From contig NZ_OOGT01000011.1 of NCBI RefSeq assembly GCF_900323515.1, forward strand, positions 1 to 37,566: 37,566 bases of DNA, read 5' to 3'. A model generated the notes under the pieces. It ran no database searches and was not told where the DNA came from. It was given only the letters and a program-made list of their open reading frames with translations. Made by a program: the position numbers and the translations under genes. The DNA comes from Acinetobacter stercoris (lineage in GTDB: Bacteria > Pseudomonadota > Gammaproteobacteria > Pseudomonadales > Moraxellaceae). Below, piece after piece: positions 1 through 8,851 of the stretch; position 1 is the first letter of the stretch, and each line of letters starts with the position of its first letter.

Positions 1-10
1 GTTTAATTTA

Positions 11-757
11 ATGGATATTCCAAGAATTTTTAATATTGCGGAAAGTAATCATCGTATTCACAACCCTTTTACATCTGAGGATCTGGCTACGCTCGGTGCA
101 GCATTGCACTTGAAAGCAGGAAACCGTGTACTTGATTTAGGGAGTGGTTCGGGGGAACTGCTGTGTACTTGGGCTAAAGACTTTGGAATCATTGGTACTG
201 GTGTTGATATGAGCCAGTTGTTTCATACGCAAGCAAAATTGCGTGCAGAGGAACTGGCTGTTGTTAACCAGGTCGGGTTTATCCATGACGATGCTGCGGG
301 TTATATTGCTACTGAAAAAGTTGATGTAGCAGCCTGCATTGGTGCGACATGGATTGGTGGCGGGGTCGCTGGTACGATTGAACTTCTGGATAAAAGTCTT
401 CTGGCAGGAGGAATTATTCTCATAGGTGAACCATATTGGATACAAAGACCACCAACCGAAGATATTGCCAAAGGTTGTCTTGCGGGGGCGATTTCAGATT
501 ATTTGTTGCTTCCTGAGCTGATCAGATCTTTTCATGCTTTGAACTACGATGTCGTGGAAATGGTTCTGGCAGATCAGAAAGGTTGGGATAGGTATATGGC
601 TGCCCAGTGGTTGACTATGCGGAGATGGCTGGAAACAAATCCTGATGATGATTTTGTCGAAAATGTACGGGCACAACTTGATTCAGATCCTGAACGCTAT
701 ACTCGATATACACGGGAATATATGGGTTGGGGAGTATTTGCCTTGATGAAGCGATGA
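11..757 (+). CDS. yjhP: YjhP-like class I SAM-dependent methyltransferase
   Basis: A 248-residue cytosolic methyltransferase. The SAM-binding motif I is visible as VLDLGSGSGE at residues 40-49, after a family-typical N-terminus (MDIPRIF, then RIHNPFT). The pattern continues with FIHDDAAGY, the acidic turn DVAACIGATWI and IGEPYW, and ends with WLTMRRWLE and GWGVFAL. From memory this matches E. coli YjhP along its whole length, so the gene looks intact. The substrate is unknown, and I infer only that it methylates a small molecule or protein. The ATG lies 11 bases from the window edge; the frame stays open to the edge, so the start is supported by family alignment rather than by a visible ribosome-binding site. 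It is followed by a bidirectional terminator and seems monocistronic, unless transcription enters from outside the window. Confidence 0.85.
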   Translation: MDIPRIFNIAESNHRIHNPFTSEDLATLGAALHLKAGNRVLDLGSGSGELLCTWAKDFGIIGTGVDMSQLFHTQAKLRAEELAVVNQVGFIHDDAAGYIATEKVDVAACIGATWIGGGVAGTIELLDKSLLAGGIILIGEPYWIQRPPTEDIAKGCLAGAISDYLLLPELIRSFHALNYDVVEMVLADQKGWDRYMAAQWLTMRRWLETNPDDDFVENVRAQLDSDPERYTRYTREYMGWGVFALMKR

Positions 758-840
758 TCTGGGAGGTGGCGTGTCTGTCTTCTGTAGCAATTAGAATGTG
801 GTAATTGTTTAAATATTGAACGTGTAACGTGATAAATCAG

Positions 841-876
841 TCAAAAAGCTCAACCTTTAGAGGTTGAGCTTTTTGA
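841..876. terminator. Bidirectional intrinsic terminator between two convergent genes
   Basis: Perfect 15-bp stem (842-856 with 861-875) with loop TTAG. The stem begins with A5 and ends with T5, so it can end transcription from either side: the methyltransferase on plus and the acetyltransferase on minus. Confidence 0.85.
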
Positions 877-935
877 TGTGCAGTAAATTATAAATATTAA
901 TTTGTATAAGGCGTATTAGGTTAATTTTAGAAATA

Positions 936-1361
936 CTAAATTTTTAAATGCAAAAGAGGATAGGGCTTACCCTGACCATCTAATTCAGATCGTCCTATTA
1001 CTTTAAATCCTAATTTTTCATAAAATCCAACAGCCTGAAGGTTTTGTTCATTAACATCTACTTTTTCTATTTTTAATTCTGTAACTGCAAAATTAGTTAA
1101 AACTCGTCCCATCCCTTTACCCCTAAACTCTGGATCAATAAACAGCATTTCTATGTTGTCACTACTAGTGCCAATAAAACCTACTATTTGTCCATCCTGA
1201 ACATATTTATGAAGTAATACATGATAAAAATATTCATTAAGAATTAAAGGTTTTAAGTTCTTAATTTCCTCTTCAGGCAAGAAATTATGAGTTGCTTTTA
1301 CTGATCTTTCCCAAATATTAATAAGAATAGGAAAATCAGTCTCAGAAGCTTTTTGTAGCAT
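936..1361 (-). CDS. yjaB: YjaB-like GNAT family N-acetyltransferase
   Basis: A 141-residue single-domain acetyltransferase using acetyl-CoA. The acetyl-CoA pyrophosphate loop is RGKGMGR (residues 80-86), preceded by the beta-4 strand MLFIDPEF. The C-terminal half has VNEQNLQAVGFYEKLGFK and ends GKPYPLLHLKI, which matches E. coli YjaB from memory. The ATG has AGGA six bases upstream. The natural acceptor is not known for this family; protein or small-molecule amines are possible. Its 3' end faces the terminator at 841-876. The gene is more AT-rich than its neighbours. Family call is firm, orthology to yjaB is likely. Confidence 0.85.
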   Translation of the reverse strand: MLQKASETDFPILINIWERSVKATHNFLPEEEIKNLKPLILNEYFYHVLLHKYVQDGQIVGFIGTSSDNIEMLFIDPEFRGKGMGRVLTNFAVTELKIEKVDVNEQNLQAVGFYEKLGFKVIGRSELDGQGKPYPLLHLKI

Positions 1362-1460
1362 GGGATATCCTAAAAAATATTAAAGATATCATTTATCATA
1401 AAACAACCTCATTTAACCTAATGGGCGCTTATGTGAAATATTTTTTAGACTTTTAAATTA

Positions 1461-1484
1461 TCCTCCCTTATTTCAAAGGGAGGA
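1461..1484 (-). terminator. Stem-loop downstream of pta
   Basis: Nine-base-pair stem TCCTCCCTT / AAGGGAGGA around a 6-base loop, 11 bases beyond the pta stop codon. On the minus strand the stem is followed by TAATTTAAAAG, a poor U-tract. It may therefore be a weak terminator or a 3'-end stabiliser. The GGGAGG arms resemble the G/C-run hairpins at 17212-17245 and 34142-34230. Confidence 0.55.
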
Positions 1485-1495
1485 TGCAGTAAAGC

Positions 1496-3637
1496 TTATT
1501 TTGTTGCTTGCTGTTCAGCCTGAATCGCCGTTAACGCGATGGTAAATACAATATCATCTACCAAAGCACCGCGAGACAAATCATTTACAGGCTTGTTTAA
1601 ACCTTGCAACATTGGTCCAACACTGACGACATTTGCGGAGCGTTGTACTGCTTTATAGGTGGTATTGCCTGTGTTTAAATCCGGGAATATAAATACATTA
1701 GCTTGACCAGCCACTTTTGAGTCAGGCGCTTTTGATTTACCAACACTTTCAACAGATGCAGCATCGTATTGAAGAGGACCATCAATCAGTAAATCAGGAC
1801 GACGCTCTTTAGCAATACGAGTCGCTTCGGCAACTTTTTCCACATCAGCACCAGCACCAGAAGTACCAGTTGAATAAGAAATCATCGCTATACGAGGGTC
1901 AATTCCAAAAGCTTTTGCCGAATCCGCAGACTGGATTGCAATTTCTGCAAGTTGCTGTGCATCTGGATCTGGGTTGATTGCACAGTCACCATATACATAA
2001 ACTTCATCTGGTAACAGCATAAAGAATATTGATGAAACCAGTGAATACTCTGGTGCAGTCTTGATGAGCTGGAATGCCGGGCGTACTGTATTTGCAGTCG
2101 TGTGTACGGCACCAGAAACCAGACCATCTACCTGATCCAGAGCTAACATCATGGTACCTAAAACAACTGTATCCTGAAGTTGTTCTTTTGCCTGAATTTC
2201 ATCAAGTTTGCCTTTACGAAGCTCAACCATTTTAGCAACGTATTGATCAATGATCAGTTCTCGGTCAATGATTTCCAGATCATGAGGAAGTTCAATTCCA
2301 CGTGCTTTTGCTACTTCTGCAACAGCTTCGGGTTTTGCCAACAAGATACATTGAGCGATACCACGTGACTGGCAAATTGCTGCAGCTTCAATGGTACGTG
2401 GCTCATCTCCTTCAGGAAGTACGATCCGTTTTTTCGCTGCGATTGATTTTTGAACCAGTTCATGACGAAATGCTGATGGTGAAAGGCGTGGTTTGTAGTC
2501 GCCATTTAAAATCAGCGTTAACCACTCAGGGTCAATATGACTTGAAACAAAGCGGGTAACTTGATCAGCACGCTCAGTATCATCTACAGGAATTTCATTG
2601 CTAAGCGTAGATAAGTTTTGAGCTGTATCAAATGTACTGAGAGGCGTATGTAAAATTGGTAAACCATTTTTAATCGCGATCTGGCAGAAATCCAAAACCA
2701 GAGGGTTTGGTGCGTGATGCTCAGTTAATACGAGTCCTGCAAGAGGGATGCCATTACTGGTTGCTAAACTACTCGCAAGTAAAACGTCAATACGATCAGA
2801 TGCACTGACAATCAATTCGCCTGCTACAAATTTATGAAGTTCATGCTCAATATTTGATGCAATCAAACTGCTATGCAATACACGGCGTTGTTTGGCTTGC
2901 CCCTCATTGATCCACGTTGCCTGAATTTGTGTAGCCAGGTCAGAAACACGGGGTACACTTAAGGTATTGCTGAAAGGGACAAGACCGATAATTGGAAATT
3001 GGGTTGAACCGATTTGAGAATGGGTCTTATGAATTTCAGCTGTAAAGTTCTCAATCTCATCGACTAAACGTAAACCTGGATCCATTGTTACAGGGATTTG
3101 TGCTGAGTCTTCTGATAAACCTTTGGTTCGCATGAATAAAACGCCAATGGTGCGTGTAGAAAAAGCACCACCAAAATGGCGTAATTGTGCTTCAACTTTT
3201 TCAGCAGTCTGGCACGGTTTATTAATGTCAGCATTGCTAATAAAAAGTACTTTAGCATCAAGTGCTTGTGCAAGTGAGGCATTTAACTCACTTACGAAAG
3301 CATCTCGGGAGTTAGGTACTAAACCTTCAACAATAATAATGTCATGTTTTTTTGCAATTTGACGATGTAAGCTGACTGCTTCTTCAAGCAGTTCATCAGT
3401 ATCACCATTATTGAGCTGTTTAGTTAAGTTGATGTAAGAAATAGGTTCGACTGTTTCTTGCTGTGAAATGTGGCGGTATAGAGCCGTTGTACGATCTGGT
3501 TCCGTTGTATTTTCTTGCGAAAAAGGTTTTAAGAATCCAGCCTTAATTCCTTGACATTCCAAAGCATAAATTAATCCTAGGCATGCGGAAGTTAGACCGA
3601 CACCTTCCCCGGTAGGTACAAGTAAAATTGTTTTCAT
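1496..3637 (-). CDS. pta: Phosphate acetyltransferase (multidomain form)
   Basis: Interconverts acetyl-CoA and acetyl phosphate in the cytosol and works with AckA for acetate overflow and uptake. The 713-residue product is the long, three-domain type (E. coli Pta is 714): an N-terminal P-loop-like domain (VPTGEGVGLTSA), a central DRTGG-type domain, and the catalytic PTA domain from about residue 385 (LPEGDEPRTIEAA, LVSGAVHTTANTVRPAF, YSTGTSGAGADVEKV, VFIFPDLNTGN). I place the start at the ATG at 3637. The frame can open at a TTG at 3655, but MKTILLVPTGEGVG is the family N-terminus. It is the second gene of ackA-pta, 97 bases after ackA with no terminator between. An intercistronic hairpin lies at 3688-3713. 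Confidence 0.97.
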   Translation of the reverse strand: MKTILLVPTGEGVGLTSACLGLIYALECQGIKAGFLKPFSQENTTEPDRTTALYRHISQQETVEPISYINLTKQLNNGDTDELLEEAVSLHRQIAKKHDIIIVEGLVPNSRDAFVSELNASLAQALDAKVLFISNADINKPCQTAEKVEAQLRHFGGAFSTRTIGVLFMRTKGLSEDSAQIPVTMDPGLRLVDEIENFTAEIHKTHSQIGSTQFPIIGLVPFSNTLSVPRVSDLATQIQATWINEGQAKQRRVLHSSLIASNIEHELHKFVAGELIVSASDRIDVLLASSLATSNGIPLAGLVLTEHHAPNPLVLDFCQIAIKNGLPILHTPLSTFDTAQNLSTLSNEIPVDDTERADQVTRFVSSHIDPEWLTLILNGDYKPRLSPSAFRHELVQKSIAAKKRIVLPEGDEPRTIEAAAICQSRGIAQCILLAKPEAVAEVAKARGIELPHDLEIIDRELIIDQYVAKMVELRKGKLDEIQAKEQLQDTVVLGTMMLALDQVDGLVSGAVHTTANTVRPAFQLIKTAPEYSLVSSIFFMLLPDEVYVYGDCAINPDPDAQQLAEIAIQSADSAKAFGIDPRIAMISYSTGTSGAGADVEKVAEATRIAKERRPDLLIDGPLQYDAASVESVGKSKAPDSKVAGQANVFIFPDLNTGNTTYKAVQRSANVVSVGPMLQGLNKPVNDLSRGALVDDIVFTIALTAIQAEQQATK

Positions 3638-3687
3638 AAGCGATTCTTGGTACAAAACTTCATTTAAAATATTTTAGATGCAACTAA

Positions 3688-3713
3688 GCAATAGATGTGA
3701 TTACATCCATTGC
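3688..3713 (-). other. Intercistronic hairpin between ackA and pta
   Basis: Two stacked 5-bp helices, GCAAT / ATTGC (3688-3692 with 3709-3713) and GATGT / ACATC (3694-3698 with 3703-3707), separated by one A-C mismatch and closed by loop GATT. There is no U-tract on the transcript side, so it is not an intrinsic terminator. An RNA-processing or stabilising role is possible but only inferred. Confidence 0.35.
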
Positions 3714-3734
3714 TCATGGAAACCTTATACTCAA

Positions 3735-4952
3735 TTAGGCAACTGCTGCATCATCTTCAGACTTTTTTATAGCGCCTTCAACCTCGTGTTCAACAACGTG
3801 CTCGGTTTCTTTTGCAATACGTCCTTCCTCATCTGTTGGAATTACCCAGATTTGAGGACCGAAGCCTGTATCAACTCGTCCTTCTGTACCACGTTTTAGA
3901 CCGTCATTTTTCTCTTTACTTAAATTGAAGCCGAAATGTGGTAGATATGTCATGGTTTTTTCACGGATATATGCAGAGTTTTCACCGATTCCGCCTGTAA
4001 AAATCAGACCATCAATACTTGGCAAACCACAGCTCAATGCTGCAAGAGATTTTGCAAGACGGTAACAGAACACTTCGATTGCAAGCGTTGCATCATCATT
4101 ACCTTGTTCTGATGCCTCGATCAAGGTGCGCATATCATTTGACAGGTCGGATAAGCCTAATAAACCACTTTGGCTATTGAGCATTTTATCAATTTTGTAG
4201 ATATCCCAACCCAGGTTGCTTGCAAGGAAGCTATGGATACTTGGATCCACATCACCACTACGGGTTCCCATAACGACACCTTCTAATGGTGTTAAACCCA
4301 TAGAAGTATCAACACTTTGCCCATTCCAGATCGCGCAAGTAGAGCTACCGTTACCTAAATGAGCTGTTAACCAGCCACCTTGCTTATAGCTGCCTGCAAG
4401 CTCAGAACCACGTTCTGATACGTAGGCATGGCTTGTGCCATGAAAACCATAGCGACGAACATTATGTTCAGTATATAAAAATTTTGGTAATGCATAACGA
4501 TATGCATGGGCAGGCATGGTTTGGTGGAATGCTGTATCAAACACTGCAACTTGCGGCAGTTCAGGGAACAGACGCATGGTCGCATCAATCCCAACTAAGT
4601 GTGCAGGGTTATGTAATGGTGCAAGTGGAGTTGCTTCACGAATACGTTCAACAATTTCAGGTGTTAATAATTCTGCTTTGGTCAATGTCCCACCATGTAC
4701 AACACGGTGACCAATAGCTTTAGGTTTATATTGGGATAAACGTCCTAAAATTGTTTCCAAAGCTTTTTCATGGTCTGCATGAGGAATAGAAAGCTCAAGT
4801 GGTTGACCACCAGCGGTAATACCTTTGATTCGAGCTTCGGCAGACCCCAAGTTTTCTGCCAAGCCAAAAATACGATCTTCTCTATGTTCAGATACAAGTG
4901 CATATTTAATTGAAGAAGAACCGCAGTTAATAACCAATACTGAAGTAGACAC
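3735..4952 (-). CDS. ackA: Acetate kinase
   Basis: Makes ATP and acetate from acetyl phosphate and ADP, reversibly. The 405 residues contain the ASKHA-fold signatures: [11 protein letters not shown] (9-19), GHRVVHGG (81-88), FDTAFHQ (138-143, with the conserved Asp139), YGFHGTSH (168-175), HLGNGSS (198-204), GTRSGDVDP (229-237, conserved Arg231) and the FTGGIGENS loop. The start is a GTG, because no usable in-frame ATG lies near it and the NCGSSS strand begins at residue 9. The C-terminus carries an acidic/alanine tail (SEDDAAVA) beyond the core. It is the first gene of the ackA-pta operon. No clear sigma-70 promoter could be chosen in its upstream region. Confidence 0.97.
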   Translation of the reverse strand: MSTSVLVINCGSSSIKYALVSEHREDRIFGLAENLGSAEARIKGITAGGQPLELSIPHADHEKALETILGRLSQYKPKAIGHRVVHGGTLTKAELLTPEIVERIREATPLAPLHNPAHLVGIDATMRLFPELPQVAVFDTAFHQTMPAHAYRYALPKFLYTEHNVRRYGFHGTSHAYVSERGSELAGSYKQGGWLTAHLGNGSSTCAIWNGQSVDTSMGLTPLEGVVMGTRSGDVDPSIHSFLASNLGWDIYKIDKMLNSQSGLLGLSDLSNDMRTLIEASEQGNDDATLAIEVFCYRLAKSLAALSCGLPSIDGLIFTGGIGENSAYIREKTMTYLPHFGFNLSKEKNDGLKRGTEGRVDTGFGPQIWVIPTDEEGRIAKETEHVVEHEVEGAIKKSEDDAAVA

Positions 4953-5204
4953 GTTTTAGATCCCGAATTTTAATTGGAAGTAATTGTCCCTGATCTTTTG
5001 CAATCCTGTTTTTGATGCAACCCAGATCTGATGACATAGTTTTACCATGTGTTGTTTTTCTGTCCAAGATAGACTTTAGGTGATTAGACTTAAGCACTAT
5101 CGCAATCTAATTATCTCATATTTAAACTTAATCAGTTGATTTTTTAATCTATCAACAAAACCTGAATGACTCAAGGATGAGTTATTTATACTTGTCGCGA
5201 AATG
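4953..5204. other. Non-coding region upstream of ackA
   Basis: With the proA terminator this makes a gap of 311 bases. It should hold the ackA-pta promoter on the minus strand. The only structure I can point to is a short dyad GTTGAT / ATCAAC (5135-5140 with 5151-5156) and an AT-rich stretch with GATAAT on the minus strand about 160 bases before the ackA start. I could not match a convincing -35/-10 pair. No open frame with coding character was seen. Confidence 0.4.
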
Positions 5205-5242
5205 TAAAAAAGCTCAGCGTCTGTTAGAGCTGAGCTTTTTTA
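5205..5242 (-). terminator. Intrinsic terminator of proA
   Basis: Stem TAAAAAAGCTCAGC / GCTGAGCTTTTTTA (5205-5218 with 5229-5242) with a 10-base loop, starting about 20 bases beyond the proA stop. The minus-strand transcript ends in a T6 run. The A/T-symmetric arms would also stop plus-strand transcription. Confidence 0.85.
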
Positions 5243-5263
5243 TGTTTTCATCTAATTTATTGA

Positions 5264-6529
5264 TTATTGACGAATTTGTCCATCACCTAAAACGACCCAC
5301 TTTTGTGAAGTCAAACCTTCAAGTCCAACTGGTCCACGAGCATGAATCTTGTCGGTAGAAATACCAATCTCGGCACCTAGACCATATTCAAAACCATCGG
5401 CAAATCGTGTAGATGCATTGACTACGACCGAGCTTGAGTCAACTTGCGTTAAAAATTTTCGGGCAAGAGTATAATTTTCAGTGATAATCGCATCTGTATG
5501 GTGTGAGCCATATTTGTTGATGTGATCAATAGCTTCATCAATGCCAGAAACGACTTTGATCGCTAGAATTGGACCAAGGTATTCAGTGTACCAGTCATCT
5601 TCAGTTGCATCCTTGATGCCAGAACCAAGGATATGTTTTGTGGCAGCATCACCACGAAGCTCAACCTGTTTTTCAGCATATAACTCTGCAATGCGTGGTA
5701 AAAACTCTTTTGCCACTTTTTCATCAACCAGCAACGTTTCCATCGCGTTACACACGCCATAACGATGTGTTTTCGCATTTAAGGCAATAGGAAGGGCTTT
5801 GTGCAAATCGGCCTGCGCTTCAACATAAACATGACAATTGCCATCCAGATGTTTAATGACAGGGATTTTTGCCTCGTTACTGATGCGTTCAATCAAGCTT
5901 TTCCCACCGCGAGGTACAATAACATCCACGTATTCGGTCATGGTGATGAGTTGTCCAACTGCTGCCCGGTCAGTGGTATTGATGACTTGAACACAGGTAT
6001 CGGGTAATCCTGCTGCTTTTAAGCCATGTTGAATAGCCTCAGCAATCGCCTGATTAGAATGAATAGCTTCAGAGCCACCACGTAAAATGATCGCATTTCC
6101 TGATTTTAGTGCCAGTGAGGCAGCTTCCAGGGTAACGTTAGGACGAGATTCATAAATCATACCGACAACACCCAAAGGAACACGCATTTTTCCGATTTGA
6201 ATGCCTGTCGGGCGATATGCCAGATCCGTAATTTCACCAATAGGGTCGGTTAAGCCAATGACATCTTTTAAACCATGAAGCATGGCTTTAATGCGTGTGG
6301 GGTTAAGTTCCAAGCGATCCAAAAGGGCACTGTCCAGATGATTGGCATGTGCTTGAGCCATATCAATTTGATTGGCTACTAAAATTTGAGTAGTACTATT
6401 TTCTAAAGCAGTATAAATAGCAGATAAGGCATTATTTTTTACAAGCGTAGATGCGCCTGCAAGCTGTTTAGAAGCTTGACGGGCTTGTTGTCCTACTGTT
6501 TGCATATACTGTTCAATTGAGTCTTGCAT
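5264..6529 (-). CDS. proA: Gamma-glutamyl phosphate reductase (proline synthesis)
   Basis: Reduces gamma-glutamyl phosphate to glutamate-5-semialdehyde with NADPH, the second step of proline synthesis after ProB. 421 residues, close to the 417 of E. coli. Aldehyde-dehydrogenase-fold features are present: [16 protein letters not shown] (117-132), the glycine-rich ILRGGSEA (148-155), and the catalytic cysteine Cys260 in [27 protein letters not shown] near the C-terminus is also family-typical. The ATG at 6529 has GGAAA just upstream. proB is not adjacent, so proA is transcribed alone here, which fits the terminator directly after it. Divergent from the PilZ-hydrolase gene. Confidence 0.96.
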   Translation of the reverse strand: MQDSIEQYMQTVGQQARQASKQLAGASTLVKNNALSAIYTALENSTTQILVANQIDMAQAHANHLDSALLDRLELNPTRIKAMLHGLKDVIGLTDPIGEITDLAYRPTGIQIGKMRVPLGVVGMIYESRPNVTLEAASLALKSGNAIILRGGSEAIHSNQAIAEAIQHGLKAAGLPDTCVQVINTTDRAAVGQLITMTEYVDVIVPRGGKSLIERISNEAKIPVIKHLDGNCHVYVEAQADLHKALPIALNAKTHRYGVCNAMETLLVDEKVAKEFLPRIAELYAEKQVELRGDAATKHILGSGIKDATEDDWYTEYLGPILAIKVVSGIDEAIDHINKYGSHHTDAIITENYTLARKFLTQVDSSSVVVNASTRFADGFEYGLGAEIGISTDKIHARGPVGLEGLTSQKWVVLGDGQIRQ

Positions 6530-6846
6530 AGCTTTCCATGGATCACTCAGAAATTTCGACTTTAATAGTAACAGTCAATTCCTGAGCAAGAAAGCTTTAA
6601 GCAAACAATAATTTTTAAAGAAAAAAGCTTTGTTTTGGGTTGTTTATATATTTTGTTTGATCATTTTTGCTCATTAAACAAGATAAGCGGTCAATTCTGC
6701 GATTGCTTATATTTCACACATCCGTATAGAATGCATAAAAAGGACACTTAAGTGATATGTAATATAAAATTGCATCACAAATTTACGAAAATACGAGTAT
6801 ACAAATCTTGCCAACTAAAAGAATAAAGCAAGAATGGAGGAAGGAA
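6530..6846. other. Divergent intergenic region between proA and the PilZ-hydrolase gene
   Basis: A 317-base AT-rich region that must hold promoters in both directions. One plus-strand candidate is listed separately (6703-6730). A reading frame for the hydrolase can be extended to a TTG at 6808, but the strong Shine-Dalgarno site lies at 6837 onward. I see no additional gene or repeat. Confidence 0.5.
6703..6730 (+). promoter_or_regulatory. Candidate sigma-70 promoter of the PilZ-hydrolase gene
   Basis: TTGCTT, 16 bases, TATAGA. Both hexamers match the consensus at four of six or better, and the position allows a leader of about 110 bases. Spotted by eye only. Confidence 0.3.
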
Positions 6847-8178
6847 ATGAATTCCATTATCCAGATGGACAGCGAAAGACACCAAGGTTTCTCAAATTTT
6901 GGTTTTTTTGATGTGTATCATAAAAATAGTTTTAAGCAACCTGCTCGTACAACATGGATTGACGGTTGGAAAATTGAATATATGGCGATTGCAGACCCAA
7001 AGACAATCCACAATACGCCTATTGTGATTGTTGGTGGTGCATTTCAAAACTTTAACTCTTACAAATATTGTGTTGAGCAACTTTTTGAAAGTGGGCCTGT
7101 AATTCTCATCGATTTACCATCTATGGGGGCAAACCAGCAGATCACCAATGTACACACAGGTGAGTCGGCTGCTATTTTGGCATTACCTGATCTTTCCCGA
7201 ATGTTAGGGGAATGGCTTGATATTGTCGGAGTTAAAAAAGTTGCAGTGATGGGAATGTCACTAGGTTCAGTTGTTGCCTCTTTTTTTGCAGATTTCCGTC
7301 CTGAGATGATTGAGCGGATGATTCTCATGGGGGTGATGCAGAAAACACGGAAAAGTTGGCGCATGTTGCTTGAAGAATCACTTCATCTTATGAAAGAACA
7401 ACGAATGGATGAGTTTGGTCAAGCCGTAATTTTATATTTGGTTAATCATGCCAAACTGAATGTTACGCGTATGTCACCAACTGCCAAAAAACTTTTTTTT
7501 AGGCAGATGGCAGAGTTTAGTGCAACAGAACAAGAACGTTATGAAATCAATTGTAACCGTTTACTCAGTTTGAAAGATGTTCCAACACCAGCTTGTGAAA
7601 CTCTGGTGGCTTGTGGTCAATACGATAGTTTTACATTGCCACATGAAAATGCAGCTTTTGCCTTAAAATGTCCAAATATGCAATTTGCCATGATTGCCAA
7701 TGCAGATCATGTACCTCAGTTACAACGACGTAAAGAAACCATGAACCTGTTTACCCGTTATCTAAAGGGGGAATCGATAGATGATGTAGACGGTGTTATA
7801 ACGTTGTCACGTGAGCAGCTACATACATTAGAACGACGTGGTGAAGAACGTATCTACTTAAAAGATCCAAAATCAAAATTTTCTCATCGTCATAGTTCAG
7901 TTGAGATTGCTGTTGATATTGTCGACATAAGTTTTTTTGGGGCTTTACTTGAGTTGAGTGACCTTTCTGAACTGGATTTTATTCATGGTCATCCACGAGA
8001 CTTATCTCTGCATTTTCAGGATGCAGAAGGCGAGTTTAAAGTGGAGTGTTTAATTTTTGAGGCATCTATAAAAGGAATTCGTCTCATTTTTAAGCATGGC
8101 AGTTTTGACGTTGCAGATCGGCTTCTTAAACTGATTGAGTTCCATAAAAATTTACAAATAAGTCTGGAATTGACCTAG
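6847..8178 (+). CDS. RhlA-like alpha/beta hydrolase with C-terminal PilZ (c-di-GMP) domain
   Basis: 443 residues in two domains. Residues about 55-310 form an alpha/beta hydrolase: VIVGGAFQNF oxyanion region, IDLPSMGANQ, nucleophile elbow GMSLGS (Ser138), acid Asp260 in CGQYDS, and His288 in NADHVPQL, so a full catalytic triad is readable. The LIDLPSMGA region resembles RhlA-type acyltransferases more than classical esterases. Residues about 325-443 look like a PilZ domain: an RxxxR box (Arg331-Arg335, RGEER) and, 25 residues later, DISFFG, which fits [DN]xSxxG. Both c-di-GMP-binding motifs are intact. The ATG at 6847 is preceded by GGAGGAAGGAA, which overrules the TTG at 6808. No signal peptide or membrane segment. 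I infer a c-di-GMP-controlled cytosolic enzyme acting on an acyl substrate; substrate unknown. Confidence 0.8.
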   Translation: MNSIIQMDSERHQGFSNFGFFDVYHKNSFKQPARTTWIDGWKIEYMAIADPKTIHNTPIVIVGGAFQNFNSYKYCVEQLFESGPVILIDLPSMGANQQITNVHTGESAAILALPDLSRMLGEWLDIVGVKKVAVMGMSLGSVVASFFADFRPEMIERMILMGVMQKTRKSWRMLLEESLHLMKEQRMDEFGQAVILYLVNHAKLNVTRMSPTAKKLFFRQMAEFSATEQERYEINCNRLLSLKDVPTPACETLVACGQYDSFTLPHENAAFALKCPNMQFAMIANADHVPQLQRRKETMNLFTRYLKGESIDDVDGVITLSREQLHTLERRGEERIYLKDPKSKFSHRHSSVEIAVDIVDISFFGALLELSDLSELDFIHGHPRDLSLHFQDAEGEFKVECLIFEASIKGIRLIFKHGSFDVADRLLKLIEFHKNLQISLELT

Positions 8179-8185
8179 TTTTGAC

Positions 8186-8221
8186 TGATCACCATTGCAT
8201 TGATTCTAACAATGGTGATCA
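8186..8221. terminator. Stem-loop between convergent genes
   Basis: Perfect 12-bp stem TGATCACCATTG / CAATGGTGATCA (8186-8197 with 8210-8221), 12-base loop, directly after the hydrolase stop codon and five bases from the stop of the opposing gene. The T-tract on plus is only TGATTTTA, so termination strength is uncertain. Confidence 0.6.
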
Positions 8222-8226
8222 TGATT

Positions 8227-8673
8227 TTACTGTAAAGGTGAAATGATTTTATCTAAATCCTTATCCGAAAGATTATCTAATTCCTTTAAATCAGTTTTGA
8301 TTTTCCATTGTTCTACATCGTCTACAGGGCTTGGTAAACGGGCTTCTAACCAGTCACAAATCACATCTGGGCTGAAATCCGGATGATTACATTGAATCAC
8401 CCATGCCAGAAAATCACTTGCATCACCGTTCATATATGGTGGTGGGGAAACAGGTAAAAACTGTGTTGGGAGCCGTTCATTGGTTGAAAGATAGTTCAGG
8501 ACATGTCCAAGTTCCTGAACAGTTTGCCATGCCAATGGATGTTGAATATCGATTTGAAATTTAAACCACCAAGCATGATCTCCATCAGTCCCATGAGCAT
8601 CAATACGGGATTCCTGTACACTTGGTACTTTACTAAAAAATTGGTATAAACGTTCAAAACTCAGTTCAGCCAT
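8227..8673 (-). CDS. Conserved hypothetical protein
   Basis: 148 residues, soluble, no signal peptide or membrane segment. I do not recognise a named domain. Notable stretches are DHAWWFKFQIDIQHPLAW, VVQELGHVLNYLS-like helix (QELGHVLNYLSTNERLP), a proline-rich SPPPYMNG loop, and PDVICDWLEARLP followed by DDVEQWK. These conserved-looking aromatic and proline blocks suggest a compact folded domain. From memory, similar proteins occur in other proteobacteria without assigned function. The gene is convergent with the PilZ-hydrolase. Start ATG at 8673 lacks a clear Shine-Dalgarno sequence, so a leaderless or weak start is possible. Confidence 0.75.
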   Translation of the reverse strand: MAELSFERLYQFFSKVPSVQESRIDAHGTDGDHAWWFKFQIDIQHPLAWQTVQELGHVLNYLSTNERLPTQFLPVSPPPYMNGDASDFLAWVIQCNHPDFSPDVICDWLEARLPSPVDDVEQWKIKTDLKELDNLSDKDLDKIISPLQ

Positions 8674-8822
8674 CAGACATTACCATGTGGGTTGCAATTA
8701 CCGAAAATATAACAGATTCGGCAGGCCATAAAAATTGCTTACAGGTTGTTTGATGTGGATTCGCTTACGCTAGCTTAGGAAAAAGTAACTAATTTGTTAT
8801 GGATTAATTTTGTATAGTTGAA

Positions 8823-8843
8823 GAGCCTGCAGAATGCAGGCTC
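8823..8843 (-). terminator. Stem-loop downstream of the small exported protein gene
   Basis: GAGCCTGC / GCAGGCTC with loop AGAAT, nine bases beyond the stop codon. The minus-strand 3' side reads TTCAACTATA, a weak U-tract, so it is a likely but not strong terminator. Confidence 0.6.
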
Positions 8844-8851
8844 ATGTCAAA

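Noticed and set aside
4433-4717. Plus-strand frames within ackA
   Set aside because: Antisense shadows; all AckA motifs are intact on the minus strand.
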